The notes beneath the pieces are model-generated. The model was not told where the DNA came from. It was given only the letters and a program-made list of their open reading frames with translations, and searched no databases. A stretch of 64,000 nucleotides of DNA from CALMKX01 sp036274895. Its GTDB lineage: Bacteria > Acidobacteriota > Thermoanaerobaculia > Multivoradales > SZUA-115. Both the position numbers and the translations under genes were made by a program. Below, piece by piece: positions 35,076-44,489 of the stretch (its first letter is position 1; each line of letters starts with the position of its first letter). Where the stretch lies: NCBI GenBank assembly GCA_036274895.1, contig DASUEU010000058.1:62001-126000 (forward strand). Reading direction: 5' to 3'.

Positions 35076-36557
35076 ATGCTCCGGATCCAGCTCCCCCGTG
35101 GCGGCCGGGCCGTCGGCCTGGTCCTGGGCGTCCTCGCTTACCTCGCGATCTTGTTCTTCGCGACGCCGCTCCGGGCGGATCCGGAGTGGGGTGCCCGGCC
35201 GGCCTTGGCCGCCGCAGCAGCAGCGCTCATGGCCATCTGGTGGCTCAGCGAGGCGATCCCGATCTACTGGACGGCGGCGTTGCCGCTGCTGCTTTTCCCC
35301 GCCTCCGGCGTGTTCGGCCGCGGCTTCTTCGGCGACCTCGCCCGCACGGTCGACGCCTACGTCGACCCCTACCTCTTCCTCTTCGCCGGCGGCATGGCCA
35401 TCGCCGGCGCCATGCAGCAGTGGAACCTCCATCGCCGCATCGCGCTCTCCGTGATGAAGGCCATCGGCACCGAGCCGGCGCGCCTGCTGGCCGGCCTGCT
35501 CGCGGCCACGGCCTTCATCTCGCTGTGGATCTCCAACACCGCCACGGCCGCCATGATGCTGCCCATCGGCCTGGCCCTGATCGCCCAGATCGAGCGTTCG
35601 ACCGGCGGCCGGCGCCTCCAGCATTACGGCGCCGCCCTGATGCTCGCCATCGCCTACGGCGCCAACGTCGGCGGCATCGGTACCAAGATCGGCACGGTGC
35701 CCAACGCCCAGTTCGCCGGCTTTCTCGAGCGGCGGGGCACGCCGATCTCCTTTCTCGAGTTCATGGCCGTGGGCCTGCCCTTCGTGCTGATGTTCCTGCC
35801 CGTGGTCTGGCTCGCCCTCTGGCGCATCGGCCGCAAGGAGGACTTCGGCGCCGCGGTGGGTGCCGGGGTGATCGCCGACGAGCTCGCCCGCCTGGGGCCG
35901 GTGCGGCGTGCCGAGAAGCTGATCCTCGGCGTCTTCGCCGCCACCGCCCTGGTGTGGATCTTCGGCAAGGGCCTGGGGGCGACGCTCGCCCGCGCCTGGC
36001 CGGGGGCCGGCATCACCTCCGCCCACGTCGAGGGAGGGGTGGCGGTGCTCGCCGCCCTCGTCCTGTTGCTCTTGCGGGCGGAGCGGCAGCCGGTGCTCGC
36101 CCTCGCCTCGCTCAAGGCCGTGCCGTGGGAGACCCTGCTGCTGCTCGGCGGCGGCTTCGCCCTGGCGGCCGGGGTGCAGGACAGTGGCCTCTCAGCCTTC
36201 ATGAGCCGGGGGCTCACCGGCATCCGCGACCTGCCCCCCGGGCTCCAGGTGGCCATCGCCGCCCTCGCCGCCGTGGGCATCTCGGCGGTGGCGAGCAACA
36301 CCTCGACCATCGCCGTGCTGCTGGTGGTGCTCGCCGAGGCCGTGTCACCGGAAGCCCTCTCGACCGTCCTCTTCACGGCCACCATCGCCGCCTCTTGCGA
36401 CTTCGCCCTGCCCGCCGGCACTCCGCCCAACGCCATCGTCTTCGGCAGCGGCTACGTCACCATCCCGCGCATGGCCAAGACCGGCGTGCTGCTCGATCTC
36501 GCCGCCGCCCTGCTGGCCGCGGCCTGGTGCTGGCTGGTGGTCGACCTGGTGCTCTGA
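35076..36557 (+). CDS. DASS-family anion:sodium symporter (SLC13 type)
   Basis: A 493-residue membrane protein of the divalent anion/Na+ symporter family, which imports dicarboxylates such as succinate or sulfate-like anions. About 11-12 TM helices are visible. The two repeated substrate/Na+ motifs are SNTAT in LWISNTATAAMMLPI (near residue 157) and SNTST in AVASNTSTIAVLLVV (near 410), as in VcINDY. WWLSEAIPIYWTALLP-like helix near 55 also fits. It ends 10 nt from the convergent ADOP permease. The specific anion cannot be stated. Confidence 0.92.
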   Translation: MLRIQLPRGGRAVGLVLGVLAYLAILFFATPLRADPEWGARPALAAAAAALMAIWWLSEAIPIYWTAALPLLLFPASGVFGRGFFGDLARTVDAYVDPYLFLFAGGMAIAGAMQQWNLHRRIALSVMKAIGTEPARLLAGLLAATAFISLWISNTATAAMMLPIGLALIAQIERSTGGRRLQHYGAALMLAIAYGANVGGIGTKIGTVPNAQFAGFLERRGTPISFLEFMAVGLPFVLMFLPVVWLALWRIGRKEDFGAAVGAGVIADELARLGPVRRAEKLILGVFAATALVWIFGKGLGATLARAWPGAGITSAHVEGGVAVLAALVLLLLRAERQPVLALASLKAVPWETLLLLGGGFALAAGVQDSGLSAFMSRGLTGIRDLPPGLQVAIAALAAVGISAVASNTSTIAVLLVVLAEAVSPEALSTVLFTATIAASCDFALPAGTPPNAIVFGSGYVTIPRMAKTGVLLDLAAALLAAAWCWLVVDLVL

Positions 36558-36566
36558 GCGCCGCCT

Positions 36567-39017
36567 CTACTCCGAGCGTAGGGTCTCGCTCGGTGCCACC
36601 CGCGCCGCCGTGCGCGCCGGCAGGAAGTTGGCGACCAGGGCCACCGCGGTGATCAGCGTCGGGATGAAGACGAAGGTCAGGGGGTCCATGGCGTCGATGC
36701 CGAACAGGAACTGGCGCAGCAGCTGGGAGGCGGCCAGCGCCAGCAGGATGCCGATGCCCAGACCGAGACCGACCGTGCGCATGCCTTCCCCGACCACCAG
36801 CCGCACCACGTCGCGGGTTTCGGCGCCCACGGCCATACGGATTCCCACCTCGCGCCGGCGCCGAGCCACCGAGTAGGCCACCACGCCGTAGATCCCCACC
36901 GCCGCGAGCAGGATGCCGAGCAGGCCCAGGAGGCCGAGGATCAGGGCTCCCATCCGCGCCGGGAAGAGCATGAAGGCGAGGTGCTCGGAGAGGGTCTTGA
37001 GCTCGAAGATCGGCACCTCGCGGTCGATCTCTTCGACCGTGCGGCGGATCGGGCCCAGGAACGAGCTGGCGTCCCCGGCCACAGCGACCACAACCCCGGC
37101 CATGGCGTTCCAGTCCTGGTCGTGGGCCCGGTAGACGAAGGGCCGCGGGGACTCGCCGAGCGTGCGGTACTTGCCATCAGCCGCGACCCCGATCACCTCG
37201 TGCCAGGGCTCATCCTCGCCGAAGCGAACCCTCTTGCCCAGGGCCGAGATCCCCGGGAAGTGCTGCTGGGCGGCGGTCTGGTTCAGGATCACCACCCGCG
37301 GCGCCTCGGCCGAGTCGCCGGGGCCGAAGTCACGGCCGGCCACCAGCTCGATGCCCAGGGTGCGGAAGTAGCCGCTGCCCACTTCGACCGTGTCGATCGC
37401 CGGGGCCTGGTCCCAGTCCTCGATCACCTCGCCCTCGGCCGCCATCGAGTTGACGTGGACGTTGGCGCCCAGGGGCAGATGCCCGACGATCGCCGCCGAG
37501 CGCACGCCGGGCAGGGCCGAGAGGCGCTCGACGACCTGCCGGTAGTAGACCCGGCCCTGCTCCTCCGACAGCCGGTTGCCGATGCCCGGGGCGAGCTGGA
37601 CCATCACGCCGTCGCGCAGAGAGAAGCCCGGGTCCACCTTCTGGAAGCTGCCGAGGCTGCGCAGGAAGAGGCCGCCGCCGATCAGCACCAGGGTCGAGAC
37701 CGCCACCTGCCCGACCACCAGCATGTTGCGCAGGGTGAAGCGCCGCCGGCCCGAGGCCAGGCCGCCCTCCCCTCCCTTGAGGGAGGTGACCAGGTCGGCG
37801 CGCGAGGCAGAGCGCGCCGGGGCGAGGCCGCAGGCGAGGCCGGTGACCACGGCCACCACCAAGGTGAAGAGCAGCACCCGGCCGTCGAGGGAGACGTCCA
37901 GCACCAGCGGGATGGGCAGATCGGGGGTGGCCCGCACCAGCAGCTGAGCCAGCAGCAGGGCCACGCCCAGCCCGGCGACGCCGCCCATGGCCGCGAGCAG
38001 GAAGCTCTCGGCCAGAAGCTGGCGGATCAGCCGGAAGCGCCCCGAGCCCAGGGCGAGGCGCAGGGCGATCTCTCGGCCGCGGTCCGAGGCCCGGGCCAGC
38101 AGCAGGTTGGCGATGTTCGAGCAAGCGATCAGCAGCACCAGGCCGACGACCGTCATCAGCAGGGCAGCCACGGCCTTGAGCGGCTTGTCGAGGCCGGGGT
38201 TCAAGGCCACGTCCTCGGCAGGGACCACCCTGACCTTGCGGCCTTCGTTGGTGTCCGGGTAGGCGGCGGCCAGCCGCGCGGCAATGGCTCCCAGCTCGGC
38301 CTCGGCCATCTGGGGGGAGATTCCGGGCTTCAAGCGCCCGCGCAGGAACAAAGAGCGGGCGCCCCGCTGCTCGAGCCGCGGGCGCTCGGCGACGCGATCG
38401 CTCATCGCGAGCGGGATGAAGTAGTCGACGGCGACCACCGAGAAGGTGCCCTTGAAGCCCTCGGGAGCCACGCCGATGACGGTGAAGGGCTGACCGTTCA
38501 GGGTGAGGCTCTGGCCGACCACTCCCGGATCGCCGCCGAAGCGGCGCCGCCACAGGCTCTCACCGAGGATCACCACCGCCGCCGCGGTGCCGGCCTCGTC
38601 TTCGGAGGAGAGGAAGCTGCGCCCGAGCTGGGGCTTGCCCCCCCAGAGGTCGAAGTAGTTGGCCGAGACCTCCTCACCGAAGAGCAGCTCGGAGCGCTCC
38701 CCCGCGGGAGAGGAGGCGATGCCCATCTGCTGGGCGGCGATCTGTTCGAAGCTGGTGGCCGAGCGGCGTATGTCGAGGTAGTCGGGCACCGAGAAGGTGG
38801 CGTAGGCGAAGCCGCTGCTGTCCGAGAAGTAGATCTGCGCCAGGCGCTCGTCATCCTGCCCGGAGGCCCCGCGCCAGAGCACCGCGTCGATCACCGAGAA
38901 CAGGGCCGTGTTGGCCCCGATGCCAAGGGCCAGGGAAAGCACCGCCAGCCCGTTGAGCCACGGCCGGCGCGCAAGCTCACGGCCGGCGAAGCGGAAGTCC
39001 CTCAACAGTCCATTCAT
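36567..39017 (-). CDS. ABC-type permease of the ADOP (MacB/FtsX-like) family
   Basis: An 816-residue duplicated permease. It begins with RDFRFAGRELARRPWLNGLAVLSLALGIGANTALFSVIDAV (abridged key: a TM helix at about 22-44), followed by a MacB-type periplasmic core (about 60-240), an FtsX domain with three TMs (about 275-420), then a second TM/periplasmic core/FtsX set (about 430-810). This is the acidobacterial duplicated orphan permease layout. No ATPase gene is adjacent, as expected for an orphan. GAGGAG precedes the ATG. It probably works with an ATPase encoded elsewhere; the substrate is unknown. Confidence 0.92.
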   Translation of the reverse strand: MNGLLRDFRFAGRELARRPWLNGLAVLSLALGIGANTALFSVIDAVLWRGASGQDDERLAQIYFSDSSGFAYATFSVPDYLDIRRSATSFEQIAAQQMGIASSPAGERSELLFGEEVSANYFDLWGGKPQLGRSFLSSEDEAGTAAAVVILGESLWRRRFGGDPGVVGQSLTLNGQPFTVIGVAPEGFKGTFSVVAVDYFIPLAMSDRVAERPRLEQRGARSLFLRGRLKPGISPQMAEAELGAIAARLAAAYPDTNEGRKVRVVPAEDVALNPGLDKPLKAVAALLMTVVGLVLLIACSNIANLLLARASDRGREIALRLALGSGRFRLIRQLLAESFLLAAMGGVAGLGVALLLAQLLVRATPDLPIPLVLDVSLDGRVLLFTLVVAVVTGLACGLAPARSASRADLVTSLKGGEGGLASGRRRFTLRNMLVVGQVAVSTLVLIGGGLFLRSLGSFQKVDPGFSLRDGVMVQLAPGIGNRLSEEQGRVYYRQVVERLSALPGVRSAAIVGHLPLGANVHVNSMAAEGEVIEDWDQAPAIDTVEVGSGYFRTLGIELVAGRDFGPGDSAEAPRVVILNQTAAQQHFPGISALGKRVRFGEDEPWHEVIGVAADGKYRTLGESPRPFVYRAHDQDWNAMAGVVVAVAGDASSFLGPIRRTVEEIDREVPIFELKTLSEHLAFMLFPARMGALILGLLGLLGILLAAVGIYGVVAYSVARRRREVGIRMAVGAETRDVVRLVVGEGMRTVGLGLGIGILLALAASQLLRQFLFGIDAMDPLTFVFIPTLITAVALVANFLPARTAARVAPSETLRSE

Positions 39018-39112
39018 GGTCAGCTCCTCTCGGGGAGATCAACGACGCCAACGCGGTTCGGTTACAGCGCGGTTCCGCGGTTTTCCGTCTACGTCGTAGA
39101 GGAGGAGTCGAC

Positions 39113-40267
39113 GTGATCGCAGACTCGAGACGGAAGGACGAATCGTTCCTGGACCAGTTGGTGCGCCAGCGCTGGCTGACTCCCTGGCAAGCTGAGGTTC
39201 TCGCCGTGGCGCAGGTGGACTCGGTGGAGACGTTGTGGGCCGTGCTGGTGACCTTCCCATCCCTCGGACGGATCCCGGGATTCGACCTCCCGGGCCTGAC
39301 CAACCGTCTGGCCAGAGGCTTCGGAGCTGAGATCGGCATCCTCGCCGAATCGCCCGGTGCCCCCGGCGTTGCCCTACCAGCCTTCGCCTTCGGGTGCGAG
39401 TACCCAGGGCAAGACGAGCCGGCTGCTCCCGGCTGGGAGGTTCCACTGCCCGCTCACGGGGGGCTCAGGAGCCTGGCCCTCCAATCTACCGGGGCGGAAT
39501 CTCTGCAAGATGCCATCGACGTCCGCTGCGGGCCGTGGCCGGTGCGGGACCAGGGTGAGCGCGGCGCCTGCATCGCCTTTGCGACGGTCGCCTGCCGAGA
39601 GCAGCTGGAATGCCGGCGGGCTCTCGCGCTACCAGACCTCTCCGAGCAGTACTTCTACTGGGCTCTGAAGGCCCGGAGCGCTGATCCGTGGCCGGAGAGC
39701 GAAGGCAGTCTCCTGCGGTTCGCGCAGCGAGCCCTCGCATCGGAGGGTGTGTGCACCGAGCGGCTGTGGCCCTACAACCCGGCGAGGGTCCCGGGCAACG
39801 TCCCTCAGGCCGGTGTCGGTGGCCCCACACCCGCTGCCCGCGCAGATGCACCGCTTTATGCCGTCGCTTCAAGGGCCTTCTGCGGCGGGACGTCCGTCGG
39901 CAATGCCACCCGGCTCTACGGCTGGCTGAAGGATCGGCAGCGCGCCGTCGCCATCTCGCTCCCGGTCTTCTCGAACCCGCGCAAGCCGAGATCCAACAAC
40001 TGGGGAAGCCTGGCCGGATGGCGACACGGGCGCGTCCTCGACCCTCCCCCAACAGCCACATCCATCGGAGGGCACACCGTCTGCGTCACCGGCTTCCGCC
40101 CCGATCGCCGCGAACCGCTGGGCGGCTACTTTGTGATCCGCAACAGCTGGGGTCCTCGCTGGGGAAAGCGCCTGCCAAACCCCGAGCACGCCGGCCCAGA
40201 GCCCGGCTATGGGCAGGTCTCGGCGACCTACGTGGAGCGCTTCCTGTGGGAGATGCTGCAGCTGTGA
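39113..40267 (+). CDS. Papain-like (C1A) cysteine protease with N-terminal helical domain
   Basis: A 384-residue protease. The catalytic domain starts near residue 135: the oxyanion Gln and nucleophile Cys are in VRDQGERGACIAFATVA, the His is in GGHTVCVTGF and the Asn in YFVIRNSWGPRWGK. The GTG start has a strong GAGGAGGAG. There is no signal peptide, so it is probably cytoplasmic, which is unusual for papain relatives. The first 115 residues are helical (SVETLWAVLVTFPSLGRIPG) and end with APGWEVPLPAHGG. This region resembles the small protein encoded next, suggesting a pro-domain/inhibitor relation. Confidence 0.85.
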   Translation: MIADSRRKDESFLDQLVRQRWLTPWQAEVLAVAQVDSVETLWAVLVTFPSLGRIPGFDLPGLTNRLARGFGAEIGILAESPGAPGVALPAFAFGCEYPGQDEPAAPGWEVPLPAHGGLRSLALQSTGAESLQDAIDVRCGPWPVRDQGERGACIAFATVACREQLECRRALALPDLSEQYFYWALKARSADPWPESEGSLLRFAQRALASEGVCTERLWPYNPARVPGNVPQAGVGGPTPAARADAPLYAVASRAFCGGTSVGNATRLYGWLKDRQRAVAISLPVFSNPRKPRSNNWGSLAGWRHGRVLDPPPTATSIGGHTVCVTGFRPDRREPLGGYFVIRNSWGPRWGKRLPNPEHAGPEPGYGQVSATYVERFLWEMLQL

Positions 40268-40295
40268 GCAGTGGCTGTCACCGGTCCCGGAGAGT

Positions 40296-40301
40296 TATAC
40301 T
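40296..40301 (+). promoter_or_regulatory. Putative -10 box (leaderless transcript)
   Basis: TATACT preceded by a T lies 8 nt before the ATG of the small gene at 40310. A CTGTCA at 40275-40280 could act as a short-spaced -35. Transcription would start almost at the start codon. Confidence 0.4.
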
Positions 40302-40309
40302 GCCCTCCC

Positions 40310-40660
40310 ATGAACGTCCGGTATCTGCGCTCAGCAGTCGGCCTGGCTCTCGACCGCGGTGACTTTGGCGTGGCAGTAGCGGGTGAGGTTCTCGAACTGC
40401 CGCGGGAGCTCGCGCTGGCAGCTGAGCGCCTGGGTGTGTACACCCCCGAGGATCTTCTGGCCATGATCGGCACTTTCCCCGAAGCCATCGCGCATGAGCT
40501 CGGTTGGCAGCCCGAGGAGGTGGAGACGGCATTTTCCGGGCTCCGTGCCACCCTCCGGGGGCATCTGCCGCAGGACGTTCTCGAGCCTGAAGAGCATGAG
40601 ACGCCGCCGACCGGAGCCCTCTGTCCCTGGGAGGTCCCTGCCCTCCCCGCCCGCCGCTGA
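40310..40660 (+). CDS. Small protein resembling the N-terminal domain of the adjacent protease
   Basis: A 116-residue protein with no known family. The middle (VYTPEDLLAMIGTFPEAIAH, then LGWQPEEVETAFSGLR) lines up with the protease N-terminus (SVETLWAVLVTFPSLGRI, GFDLPGLTNRLARGF), sharing the TFP and spacing. The C-terminus GALCPWEVPALPARR matches the protease stretch APGWEVPLPAHGG. It thus looks like a stand-alone paralogue of the protease pro-region. It starts 43 nt after the protease stop. I infer an inhibitor, partner or substrate role. Confidence 0.7.
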   Translation: MNVRYLRSAVGLALDRGDFGVAVAGEVLELPRELALAAERLGVYTPEDLLAMIGTFPEAIAHELGWQPEEVETAFSGLRATLRGHLPQDVLEPEEHETPPTGALCPWEVPALPARR

Positions 40661-40709
40661 GCTGTTGGTCCGGAGCCGGACGGCCGGCTCGCGCCGGGTT
40701 CTTTCGTTG

Positions 40710-40715
40710 TAATCT
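40710..40715 (+). promoter_or_regulatory. Putative -10 box (leaderless transcript)
   Basis: TAATCT lies 9 nt before the ATG of the aldehyde dehydrogenase gene, with no Shine-Dalgarno between. The -35 region is not recognisable. Confidence 0.35.
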
Positions 40716-40724
40716 CCCGCCGCC

Positions 40725-42281
40725 ATGAAGACCCTCAAGAGCTACGTTTGCGGCCAATGGTTCGAAGCCTCCTCGGGCTTCAGCTCCCTCTTCGACCCCG
40801 CCACCGAGCAGGAGATCGCCCGCGCTTCGACCGCCGGTGTCGACTTCGGCGCCGTTCTCGCCCACGCCCGGGAGCAGGGCCTGCCGGCCCTCCAGGCGAT
40901 GACCTTCCGCGAGCGGGCCGAGTTGGTCAAGGGCCTCTCCAAGGTGATCCGCGACCACCGCGACGAGCTGCTCGACCTCTCCCGCCAGAACACCGGCACC
41001 ACCATCCCGGACGGCGCCTTCGACGTCGACGGCGCCTCGGGCACTCTGGCCTTCTACGCCGCCCTGGGCAAGGGCCTGGGGGACTCGCCCTTCGTCATCG
41101 ACGGCGAGAGCACCCAGCAGTCCCGCTCGGGCGAGGTGGTGGGCCAGCACGTCTTCGTGCCCCGCCGGGGCGTGGCCGTGCACGTCAACGCCTTCAACTT
41201 CCCGCTCTGGGGCTTCGCCGAGAAGGCGGCTTGCAGCCTGCTCGCCGGCATGCCGGTCGTCACCAAGCCGGCGACCGCCACGGCCCTTGTCACCGAGCGC
41301 TGCATCGAGCTGATCGTCGCGGCGGGCATCCTTCCAACCGGTGCCCTCCAGCTGCTGACCGGCAACACCGGCGACCTGCTCGACCGCCTCGGCCCCTTCG
41401 ACGTGCTCGCCTTCACCGGCTCGGCGGACACCGCTCGCGGCTTGAAGGCCCGGGGGCGCATCCTCGAGGCCTGCACCCGGGTCAACGTCGAGGCGGACAG
41501 CCTCAACGCTGCCGTGCTCGGTCCCGACGTGGCTCCCGGCTCGGCGACCTTCGACCTCTTCGTGCGCGACGTGGTGCGTGAGATGACCCAGAAGACGGGG
41601 CAGAAGTGCACGGCGGTGCGCCGCATCCTGGCGCCGGCGGTGCAGCTGGGCGCGGTGCGGGAAGCCCTGGCCGAAAGCCTGGGCCGGGTCGTCACCGGCA
41701 ACGCCGCCGACCCCGCCGTGACCATGGGTCCGCTCGCAACCGCTTCCCAGCTCGCCGACAGCCTCTCCGGGCTCGCCGAGCTCGCGGCCGAGGCCAGGAT
41801 GGTGGTGGGGCAGGCGGCCCGCGCGGACGGCGTGGGCAGCCCGGCGGGCAAGGGCTGGTTCCTGGCGCCGGTGCTGCTCGAGGCCGCGGACGCCCGCAGC
41901 TCCCCGGCAGTGCACCGCCGCGAGGTCTTCGCGCCGGTCGCCACCCTGCTACCCTACGACGGCTCTGCCGCCGAGGCCGCGGCCCTGGTGACCCTGGCCG
42001 AAGGCACACTGGTGACCTCGGTCTACACCGACGACGGCGGCTGGTTGGCCCCCTTCGCAGCCGTGGCCGGCGCCGCCACCGGCCGGATCTACATCGGCTG
42101 CGAGGCGGCGGCCGCCGAGGCGCCGGGCTCGGGCGCGGCCTTCCCCCAGAACCTCCACGGCGGCCCGGGACGGGCCGGCGGCGGCGAGGAGCTGGGCGGA
42201 CTGCGCGGCCTGGCCCTCTACCTCCAGCGCGTGGCCCTGCAAGGCGGTAAGGGCTTGATCTCGGCCCTGACGGCGGCCTAG
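40725..42281 (+). CDS. PaaZ/BoxD-type aldehyde dehydrogenase (hydratase domain absent)
   Basis: A 518-residue NAD(P)-dependent aldehyde dehydrogenase. It aligns with the N-terminal domain of PaaZ (phenylacetate pathway semialdehyde dehydrogenase) and with BoxD: VAVHVNAFNFPLWGFAEKAA, VTKPATATALVTERC, VNVEADSLNAAVLG (general-base Glu), VVREMTQKTGQKCTAVRR (catalytic Cys near 294) and LHGGPGRAGGGEELGGLRGL. It ends where PaaZ continues into a MaoC-like hydratase, so it is dehydrogenase only, the BoxD-like length. Likely substrate is an acyl-CoA semialdehyde from aromatic degradation. No other paa or box gene is nearby. Confidence 0.83.
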   Translation: MKTLKSYVCGQWFEASSGFSSLFDPATEQEIARASTAGVDFGAVLAHAREQGLPALQAMTFRERAELVKGLSKVIRDHRDELLDLSRQNTGTTIPDGAFDVDGASGTLAFYAALGKGLGDSPFVIDGESTQQSRSGEVVGQHVFVPRRGVAVHVNAFNFPLWGFAEKAACSLLAGMPVVTKPATATALVTERCIELIVAAGILPTGALQLLTGNTGDLLDRLGPFDVLAFTGSADTARGLKARGRILEACTRVNVEADSLNAAVLGPDVAPGSATFDLFVRDVVREMTQKTGQKCTAVRRILAPAVQLGAVREALAESLGRVVTGNAADPAVTMGPLATASQLADSLSGLAELAAEARMVVGQAARADGVGSPAGKGWFLAPVLLEAADARSSPAVHRREVFAPVATLLPYDGSAAEAAALVTLAEGTLVTSVYTDDGGWLAPFAAVAGAATGRIYIGCEAAAAEAPGSGAAFPQNLHGGPGRAGGGEELGGLRGLALYLQRVALQGGKGLISALTAA

Positions 42282-42446
42282 GGACGCGGTCACCGCGCCC
42301 CATCGCCCGCAGGGCCGACACGCTGTCCGCCCCTCCCGCCGCCCCCTTGGACGTGGCGCCGTGGCGCTTCGTATGCTATGTCGTCATTTATGGCACATCG
42401 GCATGCGTAGGTCCTGCCGGGACCGCGCACCCCCAAGGAGGAACCC

Positions 42447-44465
42447 ATGCACCGCCCTTCCCGTGCTCCACGCCTCGGTTCCCTGATCTTCCTCGCCTCC
42501 CTCGCCGTTTCCGTCCTCCTCCCACCCCTCCCCGCCCTCGGCCAGCTCGTCCCCTCCGGCCTCAACCGCCGGGCCTCCGAGGGCACCGTCTCCGAGCTGG
42601 CCTTCGCCGCCGCCGCCGATGAGGACAGCTCCCTCTGGCTGGTCTGGCAGGAGGCCACGGGCACGGTATCCGGCGGGCCGGTGCGGGTGCGCCATCTGCG
42701 CTCCTCGGGCCTTCCCTTCGGCCCGTCACAGGTGGTGGCACAGCCGGGCGAGCCCGTGGAGGTCGCCGCCGCCCTCGATCCCGAAGCGGGGTTCCTCACG
42801 CTCTGGACCGAGCGCACCAGCAACAACAACGTCAACCTCCGGGCCCTGCGCCAAGGAACCTCGGCCTCCTACGTGGTCAACGGCAGCGGCAACCGCCTGC
42901 GCACCAGGCCCTCGATCTCTTGCCGCCGCGACCTCGGTTGCGTCGCCGTCTGGCTCGAGTACAACGCGACCGCGAGTCCCTTCGCCGGGCACATCTGGGC
43001 GCGGCGCCTCGACGCCTTCGCTCAGCCGGTGGGTCAGGCCTTCCGCGTCACCGACACTCCCGAACCGTTCTTCGCCGCGCCCAGCGTCGACCTCGCCTCT
43101 GATGGCCGCTCGGTGGTCTCCTGGCCCGCCGGTCGGCTCGTCCCCGGTGGCTATCCGGGCACCTTCGTGGTCATCCAGAGCCCTCGGGCACGCACCTTCT
43201 CCGCCTCCGGCACGCCGCTCGGGCCGGCGGCCAGCCTGGACGACCTCGAGACCTTCGGCGACGTCGCCGTCGACGCGCGCTGGGACGAGGACGGCCAGAT
43301 CGTGGCGGTGTGGAACCAACCGTTCAGCCACTCCAACCGGGAGTTCGGCGTCTTTGCCCGGGCGTTGGACGCCTTCGCGGGCTTCCGCTCCAACGTCGTC
43401 CGCCTGGCCCGCGGCGTGGCCTATGCGCCCAGCCTGCGCTTCCTGCCCCTCGCCGGGCGCTTCGTGGCCGGCTGGCAAGACGCCCCCGCCAGCAACAACC
43501 TCGCCGGCCTGGCCCAAGCCTTGACCCTGCTGATCGACGCCAACGCCAGCCCCGCGGGCACTCCCATCCCCGCCACCCAGTCCGCCGAGGCGCTGCCGTT
43601 TCAGCTCCGACTCGCTGCCGGCGAGCGGGACACGGCCTGGGCGGTGTGGCCGGAGCGGGGCTCCGGCGGCACGCCCGGTCCTCTCGTCGTGCAGCGGGTC
43701 TTCGCTTCGGGCTCCCCCTGCATCGGCTTCCCGCCGATCCCCTGCGCCGTGATGCGGGGGGACGAGCGCTTCGTCGCCTGGATCAACTACCGCGACCCCC
43801 GCGGCGTGCAGTTCCTCGCGCCGCCCGTACCCTTGACCGCCGACACCACCGGCTTCACCTTCACCTCGGCCGAGGTGCCGGAGATCGTCGCCAAGGTCCT
43901 CGACGGCCGGGACTTGAACGAGCGCTTCTGGGTCTTCTACGCCTCGCTGACCGACCAGGAGTTCTCGCTGGTGATCCTCGATCGGGCCACCGACAACACT
44001 CGCGCCTACTACAACCGCCAGGGTCGGCTGGCCAGCTCCGCCGATACCGGCGCCTTCGCCGATCCACCCGGCGGAGCTCCCGCCCCGCCGGCCCTCGAGG
44101 GCCTGGTCGGGCCCCGAGCCCTGGCCACTGCGTGCCCGGGCACCGCCACCTCGCTCTGCCTGCTCGACAGTCAGTATTTCGTCGAAGTGGACTGGGAAGA
44201 CTTCCAAGGTGCCACCGGCCAGGGCCAGACGGTGCCCGCGACCTCGATCGGCGGCTACTTCACCTTCTTCGATCCGGCCAACATCGAGCTGGCGGTCAAG
44301 CTGATCGACGGCCGGGCCGTCAACGGCCACTTCTGGGTCTTCTATGCCTCGCTGACCAGCGTGCCGTTCACCCTGCGGATCAAGGACGCGGGAGGCAACG
44401 TGGTGGCCGAGTACACCAATCCGTCTGGCAACATGGCGAGCGTGGCCGACGTTGAGGCCTTCTGA
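42447..44465 (+). CDS. Secreted protein with two C-terminal repeat modules (paralogue 1)
   Basis: A 672-residue exported protein (signal peptide ending near PALGQ). The first 430 residues are beta-rich with Trp-containing repeats (LWLVWQEA, FLTLWTERTS, WAVWPERGS), probably a beta-propeller. Two similar modules of about 90 residues follow (near 465-545 and 590-672), each with VDGR-type and FWVFYASLT motifs. Such modules recur in Thermoanaerobaculia-like proteins; function unknown. Next gene is a tandem paralogue; their last approximately 150 bp are almost identical. AAGGAGG precedes the ATG. Confidence 0.8.
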   Translation: MHRPSRAPRLGSLIFLASLAVSVLLPPLPALGQLVPSGLNRRASEGTVSELAFAAAADEDSSLWLVWQEATGTVSGGPVRVRHLRSSGLPFGPSQVVAQPGEPVEVAAALDPEAGFLTLWTERTSNNNVNLRALRQGTSASYVVNGSGNRLRTRPSISCRRDLGCVAVWLEYNATASPFAGHIWARRLDAFAQPVGQAFRVTDTPEPFFAAPSVDLASDGRSVVSWPAGRLVPGGYPGTFVVIQSPRARTFSASGTPLGPAASLDDLETFGDVAVDARWDEDGQIVAVWNQPFSHSNREFGVFARALDAFAGFRSNVVRLARGVAYAPSLRFLPLAGRFVAGWQDAPASNNLAGLAQALTLLIDANASPAGTPIPATQSAEALPFQLRLAAGERDTAWAVWPERGSGGTPGPLVVQRVFASGSPCIGFPPIPCAVMRGDERFVAWINYRDPRGVQFLAPPVPLTADTTGFTFTSAEVPEIVAKVLDGRDLNERFWVFYASLTDQEFSLVILDRATDNTRAYYNRQGRLASSADTGAFADPPGGAPAPPALEGLVGPRALATACPGTATSLCLLDSQYFVEVDWEDFQGATGQGQTVPATSIGGYFTFFDPANIELAVKLIDGRAVNGHFWVFYASLTSVPFTLRIKDAGGNVVAEYTNPSGNMASVADVEAF

Positions 44466-44489
44466 ACCTCCCGTCTTGGAGACCCTGCC

